Positions 7,828-17,054 of a stretch of DNA of 30,080 bases are shown here, in pieces. The translations under genes and the position numbers were made by a program. The notes under the pieces are model-generated. The model had not been told where the DNA came from. It saw only the letters and a list, made by a program, of their open reading frames with translations, and made no database searches. How positions within the stretch are numbered: position 1 is the first letter of the stretch; each line of letters opens with the position of its first letter. The stretch comes from CAIOZA01 sp964464375 (GTDB lineage Bacteria > Bacteroidota > Ignavibacteria > Kapaibacteriales > UBA2268), in the NCBI GenBank assembly GCA_964464375.1, contig CAYXFU010000039.1, positions 1 to 30,080 on the forward strand, written 5' to 3'.

Positions 7828-9504
7828 CTATTTCGATAATAATTTGATTATAGATTTTTTCTCTGAAATACTTGGCAATTCCTTTGACAAAGAGATATTG
7901 TAGTATTTATTGGCTAATTCTGTGACCCCAATATTTTTGAAATAATCGCCTGCAATTTTGTAACTAAGATAATACTCGGGATTTGAAGCGATTAATTTAT
8001 ATATTGTTCCATCTGAAAATGAATTAGAACCTGATTTGATAGCATTTTCAATCAAAGTTTTTTGTGTTTTGAATTTCAGATAATCATGATATTTCTTTGA
8101 ATTTAGTATAGAATCCGGAGGAATCAACATTGCTCGTTCATCTATTTTATCGTTGATAGATAAACCGGGATACTCATTGAAAACCTTGTTTAAGTCATAG
8201 CAAACAAATGCTCCAAGCTGATAGGGGGCAGTTGATACCCACACTAATCTTTCTTCGGGCTTGAAAATAACAGCATGATGAGCTATGAGTTGATTAACTG
8301 CTTTCTCATTGCCAAAACCAATATCCGAGTTATTCATACCATAGGGATTTCTCAGAACTGAGGCAATATCCAGATAGGTTGCTGATTTAACAGTGTTAAG
8401 CAGTTCCTTTGTTCTGGCATATCTGTATGTCGAGGTTTCTTCGAGAATATTCTCAACATTCAGCCTCTCTGCGATTAGTTCATCACTCTGGAAGTGGTTT
8501 GTGCTGATGATCTCATCAGTTGTACCGGAATAGATGGCTGTAATCTTATCGGTTTTTTCAATGACGATTGCCTTCTTATCTTCAGCAGAGCCGATCAGGA
8601 ATGATTCCGACACAAACATTTTTGCATTTTTTACAATCTCGAAAGCTTCTTTGATATTCTTCGCATACTGTAGAATAGTTCGTGCAACAAGTGATACTGG
8701 TGTTTTGCCTGACATGGTTAAATCAGATTTATCGGAATTAATCGTAACAGTAAGTCCCATATCATTCATACCGGAAACAGCACCCATCATACCACCCCAG
8801 GTTACCATCATGAATTTATGGCCTTTAGATGGGTTGATGAAGCTTACAATTTTGTCTTTCGCAAAATCATCGCCAAAGTAGAAATCGAAATTCCTGCCTA
8901 TCAGCAGAGAACTGTCTGCAGTCCTACCTCCCCATAACCCAAAAGAAGTACAGCCAACCAGATGCATGTTCTGTAGAGAATGACCAATATCATGAGCACC
9001 GTGATAGTTAAGGATTCGTTCATAGGGAGTGCCTATAAAATTATACTTAGGATTGCCCGATAAGGAAACGCCATAAATCTCTTCAAGATATTCCTTAGGA
9101 ATATAACTCTCAAGATTTCGGTTGAAGAAAATGACAAAATATTTGAGAATTGAAAGATAAGTTTCAGACGGAATCCACTTTTTGATTTCTGTAATAAAAA
9201 CTTCTTCCTGATTCTGCACCAGTTCTTTCGATAGCTTACCTATTGCCAGTCCGCGTTCGAACGGATCTCCTTCGGCATACATTTCCCATAAGCCGAATTC
9301 GTTTTTCCGAATCCAGTTATTACTAATTTTATAGAAATTATCTCCAAGTTTTATTCTTTGATTGCTGATATTTGTTGTATCAACAGTGGGTGCGTTAATG
9401 CTCAGTACATTTACAAAAATGAATAGTCCAACAACTACAATCGCAATAAAAGACACGAAAGAGATTAGCAGCCATTTTAATATCTTTTTCAATGATTTAG
9501 GCAT
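7828..9504 (-). CDS. C45-type Ntn-hydrolase / acyltransferase, membrane-anchored
   Basis: 558 residues. One N-terminal membrane segment (about 10-34) anchors a domain of the C45 family, autoproteolytic Ntn-hydrolases related to acyl-CoA:6-aminopenicillanate acyltransferase. The likely nucleophile is Cys185 in HLVGCTSF, which would become N-terminal after self-cleavage. Downstream are GRNFDFYFGDD and VTWGGMMGAVSGMNDMGLTVTIN, which match the expected core of the fold. The family hydrolyses or forms amide bonds. Here the catalytic part would face the periplasm. It is the last gene of the operon and overlaps the preceding oxidoreductase gene by 8 bases, so a role in releasing or transferring an acyl/polyene group is a reasonable inference. 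The C-terminal 130 residues are helical without a motif I recognise. Substrate unknown. Confidence 0.78.
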   Translation of the reverse strand: MPKSLKKILKWLLISFVSFIAIVVVGLFIFVNVLSINAPTVDTTNISNQRIKLGDNFYKISNNWIRKNEFGLWEMYAEGDPFERGLAIGKLSKELVQNQEEVFITEIKKWIPSETYLSILKYFVIFFNRNLESYIPKEYLEEIYGVSLSGNPKYNFIGTPYERILNYHGAHDIGHSLQNMHLVGCTSFGLWGGRTADSSLLIGRNFDFYFGDDFAKDKIVSFINPSKGHKFMMVTWGGMMGAVSGMNDMGLTVTINSDKSDLTMSGKTPVSLVARTILQYAKNIKEAFEIVKNAKMFVSESFLIGSAEDKKAIVIEKTDKITAIYSGTTDEIISTNHFQSDELIAERLNVENILEETSTYRYARTKELLNTVKSATYLDIASVLRNPYGMNNSDIGFGNEKAVNQLIAHHAVIFKPEERLVWVSTAPYQLGAFVCYDLNKVFNEYPGLSINDKIDERAMLIPPDSILNSKKYHDYLKFKTQKTLIENAIKSGSNSFSDGTIYKLIASNPEYYLSYKIAGDYFKNIGVTELANKYYNISLSKELPSISEKKSIIKLLSK

Positions 9505-10987
9505 CTTTTACCTTATTGACAATATAGTTCATGCCGAGCAAACAAGAACTGGTAACAATTGAACCAATTGTAACACCCAAAACGCCATGAAACTTAATGT
9601 TCTGTCCGGTAAGGAACAGATTAGGTATCTTTGTTCTAGAAGAAACCATAGTTTCGAGAGGCTTTGTAGCATCACGCAAAACACCGTACATTGATCCCTC
9701 GACCGTTCCGGTATAATCTCTATAGGTCAGCGGAGTGGATGAACTTACAGATTGAATGCAGTCTTTTAGCTCAGGATACTTCTGATAAATTAGATTCAAC
9801 AATCTTTCAGTATGATCTTGCTTGAATTGCAAATAATCCTCACCTCTGTCACCGACGTAAGTATGCTCCCATTTCTTAACTTCATCAAATCTCATGTAAG
9901 TCATTACAATCATATTCCGGGCAAATTTCGTTGTATGCTTTGATGGAGGCGTCATCATTAGGTATAACTGAGGCCAATCTTTTGTGTCATATTTCCCACC
10001 AGACCAAACATCATCCATCCCGTAGTAATAATAGTTATGATTCAGCAAAGGGAAAGTATCCTCTTTCAGAGATATGTAGATGGTAAAATTAGATACAGTA
10101 TTTTCTAAGGATTCTATTCTTTTGCGGTATGCTTTCTTTAGTTTATGCGATTCAATTAGCTCCAGTGTCCGTGCCGGATGAACATTCGAGATAAAATTCT
10201 TTGCATAAATCTTTTCCCCATTTATTAGTTCAACAGCTTTTAGGTCATCATTTTCAAAAACAAAACTGTTGACTTCAGAATTATTTCTAACAGTTCCACC
10301 AAATCCTTTAATCGATTTTGTGAGCTGGCGAGCTATTTCTCCGCTTCCATTCTCAATTCTCCACGCACTTTCAATAAAGGAGAAATTTATCAGAGCATGA
10401 AGACTAAAAGGTGATTTACCCTTCACTCCTGCATAGAGAGGATTGGTGCCTGCCAGAACATTCTGCAGATCTGTGTTTGATGTAATTGATGATATATAGT
10501 TGCTGGCAATTATATTATTTATTTCAAGATCGAAGGAATTCTCATCGATTTCAGTAAGTGTCATCAAATTCAATGCAATTGAAACTTCCTGTATCTTATT
10601 TACATATTTGTTTATTGCTTCCTTTTCTGACGGAAAGTAGCTAAGCATCGTATCGGTAAACCGTTCAAAGCCCTGGGCATAGGAGTAGTCCTTGCCTCCG
10701 AAGTTTATCTTGTCGAAGCAATCTTCGTCGAGCTTCTTCAGTTTGAGCTTATCCATAAGATCGAAATATCGAAAATATTGGTTCAGGATCTGACCTTCAC
10801 CAAGACTACCGATATAATGAACCCCGGTTTCAAACACATGACCATCACGTCCGAAGTTCTGAAGACAGCCTCCGAGTTGAGAATTCTTCTCCAGAACACA
10901 AACATTATAGCCTTCTTTGCTGAGAGTATAGCCACAAAGCAAACCTCCTAGACCGCTACCGACAATAATTATGTCAAAATTATTCAA
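9497..10987 (-). CDS. FAD-dependent oxidoreductase, phytoene desaturase / retinol saturase family
   Basis: 496 residues. The N-terminal dinucleotide-binding motif is IIIVGSGLGGLLCGYTLSK with the expected acidic residue in VLEK, followed by GGCLQNFGRDGHVFETGVHYIGS, typical of the CrtI/retinol-saturase branch. The C-terminal FAD motif reads LFLTGQNIKFHGVLGVTIG, which is closer to all-trans-retinol 13,14-reductase-like proteins than to classical phytoene desaturases. Such enzymes reduce, isomerise or desaturate conjugated polyenes, so a polyene product of this operon is a natural substrate (inference). The start is TTG at 10987: no ATG or GTG lies between the in-frame stop 24 bases upstream and the Rossmann motif, and one base separates it from the preceding stop. 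Its stop overlaps the C45 gene by 8 bases. Confidence 0.88.
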   Translation of the reverse strand: MNNFDIIIVGSGLGGLLCGYTLSKEGYNVCVLEKNSQLGGCLQNFGRDGHVFETGVHYIGSLGEGQILNQYFRYFDLMDKLKLKKLDEDCFDKINFGGKDYSYAQGFERFTDTMLSYFPSEKEAINKYVNKIQEVSIALNLMTLTEIDENSFDLEINNIIASNYISSITSNTDLQNVLAGTNPLYAGVKGKSPFSLHALINFSFIESAWRIENGSGEIARQLTKSIKGFGGTVRNNSEVNSFVFENDDLKAVELINGEKIYAKNFISNVHPARTLELIESHKLKKAYRKRIESLENTVSNFTIYISLKEDTFPLLNHNYYYYGMDDVWSGGKYDTKDWPQLYLMMTPPSKHTTKFARNMIVMTYMRFDEVKKWEHTYVGDRGEDYLQFKQDHTERLLNLIYQKYPELKDCIQSVSSSTPLTYRDYTGTVEGSMYGVLRDATKPLETMVSSRTKIPNLFLTGQNIKFHGVLGVTIGSIVTSSCLLGMNYIVNKVKDA

Positions 10988-10988
10988 A

Positions 10989-13900
10989 TTATATTGCTTT
11001 CTTTCTAATCACAAAAGTCAGATTCGATGTATATTTTGCATTATCAATAACATCGATACTGCAATTGAAATTCACGAACATATCGATAATTTCTTGCTTA
11101 GAATTATAATATAAATTACCACTTGCAAGCTGATTGAATCCAAAAGTAGTTGAGAAGAATTCCGATAAATGTGAAACTTTTTGCCTGCCTTCCAGATCAT
11201 TTACTGAATCACGCAATATGAGAACACCATTAACATTGAGCGAATTCATACATTTCACCACTAATTGTCTCTGTTCTTCTTTTGGAATATAATGAAGAAT
11301 ATCGCTGAGTACAATGCCGTCATATTTTTCAAAATTGAAATTCATTGCGTCTGTACAATGGAACTTCACATTATCCGGTTTGAAATGACAGTTGTGAGCT
11401 GTTTCAATTTTCTTTTGATCGATGTCTATACCGGTCATTTCCCGCTTATCCGAGAGGAAAGCCAGCATATAAGTCATAAAGCCATAACCACAGCCAATAT
11501 CCAGAATTTTACCTGTCTTTGGCAATTGTTCGTTAAATGGATCATAATTGTTCTCCATCATAAGCTTTGAACGCAAGTACCACTCCAGCACCGGACCTTT
11601 GTATATATAATTCTTAATTAGAACATCTGTGAAATATTCAGGTCCTTCAGTTTCAGCTGAGAATTTAGCAAATTCATCTTTATAATATTTAGAAATATCC
11701 TTTGTAACTTCGCGATAATCCTTATCTAAGGAATAATCTTCATATTTAATCGGGTCTAGAAACTTAATATCAATTATGCCTCTTCTCACAAGTATCTCTC
11801 CCTTTGTAACGCATCTGCCTGTGCCGTGGAGCATTATCGGAAGAATATCCAGCTTCATCATTTCTGCTATTAAGAATGCACCTTTGTGGAAGCGTTGCAG
11901 TTTATAATCCTGAGAACGAGTTCCCTCCGGGAAAACTAAAATAGAATAACCCTGACTAACAAGGGTATGCAGTTTTTCGAAACTATTCTCAACTCCCATC
12001 GTTGTCGGGTAGAATTCCAGAAATTTAACAACCCTGCCGAACACAGGACTATTCCACACCCAATCGTTGGTTAGCATTGCTATTTTAGGACTAATGGATA
12101 ATAGAAAAAGCAGATCAACATGGGACTGATGATTACAAATAATCAGTCGCGGTTTATCGAATATCTCGGGATAATATCCATGCAATGTCTTCGGAATATG
12201 AACACTGTTGTAATATGCAACTTTCATAAGATTATATATCGCTTTATGAAATAGCTTCTTCCTAAAGTTAAAACTCGATTTGGTGCGGATTATACCAAAA
12301 ATAAAAAAGCCTAATATTATACCAAGCATACTGCCGGTAAAGAAAATAATATAGGTTATGAAAGTCCAGATGAAGTTAAAAAGTGTCATGGGAAGAAATC
12401 GTTTCTTTCCACGATGGTGTGTTAGCTGATTAAAGAGCAATGGCTCTATGGCATAAGAGATAATTACTACTGCAACCATGCCAATGATTGATATCAAATA
12501 TATTGAATTTAATGAAGGATGCTTCGCAAATCCCAATACTGCTACACCTACGATTGTTGTCGATGAGGACGTAAGAATTGCTTTTCTATATGAAGGCATA
12601 TCATCAATGCCTGTTTTGAATTTCTGCGTCAGTCCACGCATCATCAGAACACTGTAATCAACGCCTAATCCAAAAATAAATGTTGAAATTATGATATTGA
12701 AAATATTGAAGCTTGTTTTGGTTGCACCCATATATCCAAGAGTTATCAACCAGCTCAGAAACATCGGTATAGCGGCAATCAGTCCGGTTTCTAATCTGCC
12801 AAATGATAAAATCAGAATTATCGTAACAACGATAAGAGATAAATTAACCAATGTCTCAAAATCAGTCTTAATCTCACTGACAAGACTTCTTGTGATTTGC
12901 TGTTTATCGAATATAAATGAATCCGGATTGCTGTCAAATTTGCTCAGAATGGATGCTTTGTTTACAGAATCTGCTTTTATGATTGTAGATATGATTACCT
13001 TTGAATCGATGAATGATATTTTATCCTGCAAATTTGTGGAATTCAGAATGTTGACAGATCTTGTGTCTATAGGTTGATAGTGCTTATCGAGCATTGCAAA
13101 GAATTCATTAAAAGCATCAGATTTGAATTTATACTCAATTTTCTTCATTTCAATCGTTTGCTTAAGTTTCGCCTTCTTTGATTCAGTCCAGTATTCATTC
13201 CAACGTTTAATTTTTATTTTCTGCAGTGAATCTGACAGAATCAGTCCGTTAAGACCTGAGTAACTTCGGACAATCTTATGACTCTTCAATTCATCAAGCT
13301 GTGCACTCACAGCTTCATTTTTCGTCAATGCATCCTGAAGATTGTTTCCAATTGATATAAGGAAAATAGTCTTCGTTCTGGCTCCTGATACATTTGTTAT
13401 CTTATTCTCGGCAACGGCAAGTGTCTGAGTAACGAAGTTCATTTTCGACAAATCGGGTTCGAAAGCTACACTCCTGGCATAGAAGAGGCTGATTATCGTT
13501 AACAGAATTAAGACTAATATAACAATTTTATTCTTTTCATACCGATAGTTTGTTATACGCTGGATAAATTTGAAATCAGGCTTTAATGTTGAAATATTTT
13601 TAATCAAATGTGGCAGAATTACAATTGCGAAAAATGCCGCCCCAATAAGACTGAATCCTGCGAAAAGACCTAAGTCGCTAAGAACTTTAGATTTAACAAA
13701 CAACAAACAGAAAAATGCCGCAACTGTTGTAAGAGCGCAAACTATGATTGTGAACGACATATCCTTGATTACAGTTTCGATCGACTTCTTTTGCTGATAG
13801 TAACTTATCACATAAAGCGAATAGTCAACTATGATTCCAAGTATAATTGAACCAACTCCCAGAGAAATTGCTGAAACCTGACCTTTCAGGAGATAAATCA

Positions 13901-14837
13901 TTCCCAATGCAATGGCACCACCGTACACAGCAGGAAGGAAAGCCAAAAATGCTGCTTTAATACTCCTGAAAGCCACGAAATTTATAATAATTATTCCAAA
14001 AAAGGAAAGGAAAACCGTTAATATAATATCCTGCTTTAATTGCCTTGCATTGCCGACCGAAACCGGAATCAATCCATAGTAATCGATATTTATTTTGGAT
14101 TTGAACTCTTTTAGAATTTCAGCTTTTATCTTATCTATTCCGGTAATTAGTTCTGAATTTTTGGATGTTTCGTTCGATGGATTAGCTGAACTGATGAACA
14201 GAAGCAGATTCTTCTTATCCTTAGCGAAAATACGGCTGTTGTAAATCGTGAAATCATCTATTTCCTGAAGTGAATTCAGTTTCTGTACCGCTAGAAATGT
14301 TATCCCAAGTGGATCCAGCATCATATATTTTGATAAAGATGCGCCCACTGGGGATGTTATTGTCCTATAAACCTCATCCATCTTTAGTGAAGCATTCTCC
14401 CCAGTCAAAAGTGAATCAATCTTTGAATAATCCGACGAATCAAGATAGATGGGCAGATTGGCATTGAATGCAGTGAAAATATCATTCAAAAAGTCAGGAT
14501 TTACTTCGTAGATTACCTTTTTTATATATTGCTTTAGATCAGTTTCTAACCTCTTGGTCAGTGAATCACCAACAGTAATCAGCTCATCAGGAGCTAATCT
14601 TGAACTATCGGTGAATGAAATATTAACAATTATTTTATCGGAATAATTGTTGTTCCGATATACCAGACTTAACTTATCCATGTTTTTATAGTCCGGTAGA
14701 AGTTTTGCTATATTCTCTTCATATTGAATCTTAGATGCCAGGAACAATGAAGCTAGGAAAGTAATCAACACAAATCCGACAAAAATTGCCTTGTGTTTAT
14801 TGAAAAACTGATATATTTTGAAAAATATTTCGCCCAT
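10989..14837 (-). CDS. Trifunctional MMPL exporter / PlsC-like acyltransferase / SAM methyltransferase
   Basis: A single 1282-residue chain with three modules. Residues 1-810 form an MMPL/RND-type exporter: one membrane segment, an extracytoplasmic domain and a membrane bundle, repeated twice, with IIVDYSLYV at about 335-343 and LGVDYSVLM at about 724-732 as the conserved charged segments. Residues about 870-1060 are a PlsC-like glycerolipid acyltransferase with NHQSHVD at 902-908 (the HX4D motif) and FPEGTRS at 969-975. Residues about 1095-1282 are a class I methyltransferase with the SAM loop ILDIGCGYG at 1111-1119. All key motifs look intact, and ATG 14837 begins a normal cytoplasmic N-terminus. 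The fusion suggests that acylation and methylation of a lipid-linked product are coupled to its export across the inner membrane (inference). It lies 4 bases after the GT2 gene. Confidence 0.92.
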   Translation of the reverse strand: MGEIFFKIYQFFNKHKAIFVGFVLITFLASLFLASKIQYEENIAKLLPDYKNMDKLSLVYRNNNYSDKIIVNISFTDSSRLAPDELITVGDSLTKRLETDLKQYIKKVIYEVNPDFLNDIFTAFNANLPIYLDSSDYSKIDSLLTGENASLKMDEVYRTITSPVGASLSKYMMLDPLGITFLAVQKLNSLQEIDDFTIYNSRIFAKDKKNLLLFISSANPSNETSKNSELITGIDKIKAEILKEFKSKINIDYYGLIPVSVGNARQLKQDIILTVFLSFFGIIIINFVAFRSIKAAFLAFLPAVYGGAIALGMIYLLKGQVSAISLGVGSIILGIIVDYSLYVISYYQQKKSIETVIKDMSFTIIVCALTTVAAFFCLLFVKSKVLSDLGLFAGFSLIGAAFFAIVILPHLIKNISTLKPDFKFIQRITNYRYEKNKIVILVLILLTIISLFYARSVAFEPDLSKMNFVTQTLAVAENKITNVSGARTKTIFLISIGNNLQDALTKNEAVSAQLDELKSHKIVRSYSGLNGLILSDSLQKIKIKRWNEYWTESKKAKLKQTIEMKKIEYKFKSDAFNEFFAMLDKHYQPIDTRSVNILNSTNLQDKISFIDSKVIISTIIKADSVNKASILSKFDSNPDSFIFDKQQITRSLVSEIKTDFETLVNLSLIVVTIILILSFGRLETGLIAAIPMFLSWLITLGYMGATKTSFNIFNIIISTFIFGLGVDYSVLMMRGLTQKFKTGIDDMPSYRKAILTSSSTTIVGVAVLGFAKHPSLNSIYLISIIGMVAVVIISYAIEPLLFNQLTHHRGKKRFLPMTLFNFIWTFITYIIFFTGSMLGIILGFFIFGIIRTKSSFNFRKKLFHKAIYNLMKVAYYNSVHIPKTLHGYYPEIFDKPRLIICNHQSHVDLLFLLSISPKIAMLTNDWVWNSPVFGRVVKFLEFYPTTMGVENSFEKLHTLVSQGYSILVFPEGTRSQDYKLQRFHKGAFLIAEMMKLDILPIMLHGTGRCVTKGEILVRRGIIDIKFLDPIKYEDYSLDKDYREVTKDISKYYKDEFAKFSAETEGPEYFTDVLIKNYIYKGPVLEWYLRSKLMMENNYDPFNEQLPKTGKILDIGCGYGFMTYMLAFLSDKREMTGIDIDQKKIETAHNCHFKPDNVKFHCTDAMNFNFEKYDGIVLSDILHYIPKEEQRQLVVKCMNSLNVNGVLILRDSVNDLEGRQKVSHLSEFFSTTFGFNQLASGNLYYNSKQEIIDMFVNFNCSIDVIDNAKYTSNLTFVIRKKAI

Positions 14838-14841
14838 TTTA

Positions 14842-16026
14842 TTATCTGTAATTCTTTCGAAAAATCATGAATATCAAATAACTAATTATGAAAAAACCAC
14901 CTGCAGCGATTAATGCAAACGCAAAACTACCAATAACATACTGAACTAATTCGTACTTTAAAAAATTTATGGAGATTAAGTTTTCAAAATTTTTAATTCC
15001 GTTAGGATTGCCAAGGATATAACCACCGGTGATATAGCTTAAGTACAATATGAAAGGCATCATAGGTGGGATGCTGATATTTGAAGATGTAAGGACAATT
15101 ATCTTGTTTAATTTGAAGAAATGGGCAAGAGAAACAGCAACTATCATTTGCCAACCCCAAATAGGGACAATTCCACAGAAAACACCAAGAGCTATTGCAA
15201 ATGATAAACGAATATTAGATTCTGTATTCTTGAGAATCTGTTCTTTTACAAACTTCTTTATATTTTCTTTGTTTAGACTCTTGAAAACAAATAAGGGTTT
15301 TATCCAAAGCAAAGCTATAATTACAAGAATTGTATTAAGAATGCTGATTCTGGCAAAATCTTTAAACGGTCTGAAGTGCGAAACCCGTTCTACTTTAGGG
15401 AAATACTTTACCGATACAGGAACTGACATAACCGGGATATCATGCCAATTAGCTCTTACCAGCACTTCGATTTCAAATTCAAATTTCTTTGTATAGAAGT
15501 TTATCTTGTTGAGAGCTTTCAGTGGATAAAGTCTGTATCCAGATTGAGTATCCGGTAACTTAATGCCAGTTTCGACAGCATACCAGAAATTAGAAAACTT
15601 ATGCCCGAATGAGCTTTTTCCCGGGATTCCTGCCTGCTCCATGTTTCTATCGCCCACTATCAGCGAGCCTGGACATTCAATTATCATTTCAATAAAACTA
15701 GGAATGTCTTCAGGAAAGTGCTGCCCATCGGAATCGATTGTTATGGCATATTCATAACCAAGTTCGGATGCCTTTTTAAATCCTGCAAGCAATGCAGATC
15801 CTTTGCCTTGATTTGAATCAAAATGTATTATCTTTAAATCTGTAAACCCGTTGAGTATGTTGCGGGTATCATCAGTTGAGCCATCATTTACTACAATTAT
15901 GTTAGAAGTATAGATTTTGATTTTATTAAGAACTGATTCCAAAGTTCTGTCATTGTTATAGCTGGGAACAATAACACAGCACTTTAATTCATCGATTATA
16001 TCATGGTATTTTTTCAGTTCTGTCAT
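14842..16026 (-). CDS. GT2 glycosyltransferase with C-terminal DUF2062
   Basis: 394 residues. The N-terminal GT-A domain shows VIVPSYNNDRTLESVL, VVNDGSTDDT and the metal/nucleotide-sugar DxD motif in TIDSDGQHFPED at about 96-107, so it is an inverting family 2 transferase of the DPM1-like type. A membrane segment near 233-250 leads to a DUF2062 domain at about 265-390 with several hydrophobic segments (GVFCGIVPIWGWQM, SNISIPPMMPFILYLSY). It probably adds a sugar to a lipid or polyene carrier at the inner membrane. Acceptor and donor are unknown. It sits 7 bases after the dehydratase gene and 4 bases before the exporter fusion, consistent with head-group assembly before export. Confidence 0.88.
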   Translation of the reverse strand: MTELKKYHDIIDELKCCVIVPSYNNDRTLESVLNKIKIYTSNIIVVNDGSTDDTRNILNGFTDLKIIHFDSNQGKGSALLAGFKKASELGYEYAITIDSDGQHFPEDIPSFIEMIIECPGSLIVGDRNMEQAGIPGKSSFGHKFSNFWYAVETGIKLPDTQSGYRLYPLKALNKINFYTKKFEFEIEVLVRANWHDIPVMSVPVSVKYFPKVERVSHFRPFKDFARISILNTILVIIALLWIKPLFVFKSLNKENIKKFVKEQILKNTESNIRLSFAIALGVFCGIVPIWGWQMIVAVSLAHFFKLNKIIVLTSSNISIPPMMPFILYLSYITGGYILGNPNGIKNFENLISINFLKYELVQYVIGSFAFALIAAGGFFIISYLIFMIFRKNYR

Positions 16027-16033
16027 TTGAAAT

Positions 16034-16420
16034 TCATGCGGACAATCGAGAGAATATTCCCTTAAACTTTAAATATTTTGTAGAGTAAATATTGATAATG
16101 GCTTCAACAATCACTTCATCTACACTTAATTTATGTAAAGCAATATTAAGTGTATAAGTATCTGCTGTATTAGGAATAATTGGTTTTAAAAACTTGATAT
16201 AATCTGATTCTACAAGCTTACAAGGCATTCTCATCAATCCTGAAAGACAATCGGTTATTATTTCAATCAGACACACTCCAGGAACTACAGGCTGATCCGG
16301 GAAATGACCTTTGAATACATTATGCTCGGGATTGAACTTAATCAATAGACTAACATTATCCTCAGCATCCATGATATCCATTCCGGTTATTTTATAGAAA
16401 TTTTCATTGTTATTAGTCAT
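16034..16420 (-). CDS. FabZ/ApeP-like 3-hydroxyacyl-ACP dehydratase
   Basis: A 128-residue hotdog-fold protein. The central block NVFKGHFPDQPVVPGVCLIEII at about 34-55 carries the catalytic His39 and, one turn into the central helix, Glu53, the residue that FabZ uses as the second catalytic group. The GHFP and PGV signatures are intact. It would dehydrate 3-hydroxyacyl-ACP to the trans-2-enoyl-ACP. With no enoyl reductase in the operon, repeated cycles would leave a conjugated polyene, as in aryl-polyene pathways where ApeI/ApeP act this way. It overlaps the preceding lipoprotein gene by 8 bases. No ketoreductase partner is visible in the window. Confidence 0.88.
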   Translation of the reverse strand: MTNNNENFYKITGMDIMDAEDNVSLLIKFNPEHNVFKGHFPDQPVVPGVCLIEIITDCLSGLMRMPCKLVESDYIKFLKPIIPNTADTYTLNIALHKLSVDEVIVEAIINIYSTKYLKFKGIFSRLSA

Positions 16421-17054
16421 CAGTCAATACCTCCAATCCTAATTCTATATCAAAATCCCTATGTTTTAAGTATAGTTTTTCCGGTATTGAGTCCTTAGAA
16501 TACTCAATTGTGAGCTCTATTTCCGGATTTTTACCGGTAGCCGACTCAATTCTCTTAATGAAAGGCTTATCAGCATCAAAATAGTGATAAAGCCACGATC
16601 CGAAGTTGTTAATCCTTAATAATCTTAAATCCGATTTATTGTCAGCAAAAAGATCAATTCTTTTGTTCTTTAAATAATCAGTAAAAATAAGCCTAACGTC
16701 CTGTGCTATCAGATCAAATAAATCCTGTCTGTTGATTTGCTCAATTGCAAAATTTATAATATAAGAATTATTTTTTACATTAAGATCAAAAAGCTTTATC
16801 CCCATTTCAGTTAGAAGAATTGTTCGCAGGGAACTATCCGATTCCTTCTTAACAATCAGCAATCCTGTAAGGTAATTTTTATAAATATTTATCTCTGATT
16901 TGAATTTTACTGTTTGAACAGAATCAGGGAAAATAGGTTTGTATGAAACAGCTTCTTTAGCTATAGGAATGAACTCATATCCCGAATATTTCGAGCCGGT
17001 GCATGAGATCAGAAATATGCAGAGTATGAAGCTACTTAATACTAAACTTTTCAT
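16413..17054 (-). CDS. Outer-membrane lipoprotein of the polyene operon (possibly DUF3261)
   Basis: 213 residues from ATG 17054, with a lipoprotein signal ending in the lipobox LISC (Cys18). An ATG 15 bases upstream (17069) is possible, but the inner ATG has GAGAG 8 bases before it and starts at the usual distance from the lipobox. The mature part is predicted mixed alpha/beta with no catalytic motif. The segments TGLLIVKKESDSSLRTILL and GIKLFDLNVKNNSYI are compatible with DUF3261, a lipoprotein family found beside LolA-like genes in aryl-polyene clusters, but I cannot confirm this by eye. It overlaps the LolA-like gene upstream by 23 bases. It may act as the outer-membrane receiver for the LolA-like carrier, as LolB does for LolA (inference). 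Confidence 0.72.
   Translation of the reverse strand: MKSLVLSSFILCIFLISCTGSKYSGYEFIPIAKEAVSYKPIFPDSVQTVKFKSEINIYKNYLTGLLIVKKESDSSLRTILLTEMGIKLFDLNVKNNSYIINFAIEQINRQDLFDLIAQDVRLIFTDYLKNKRIDLFADNKSDLRLLRINNFGSWLYHYFDADKPFIKRIESATGKNPEIELTIEYSKDSIPEKLYLKHRDFDIELGLEVLTDD

Noticed and set aside
8534..8881. Open frame of 115 codons on the plus strand inside the C45 gene (and similar antisense frames within the exporter and GT2 genes)
   Set aside because: They lie fully opposite well-supported genes, have no recognisable domains or start signals, and follow from codon bias of the true frame.
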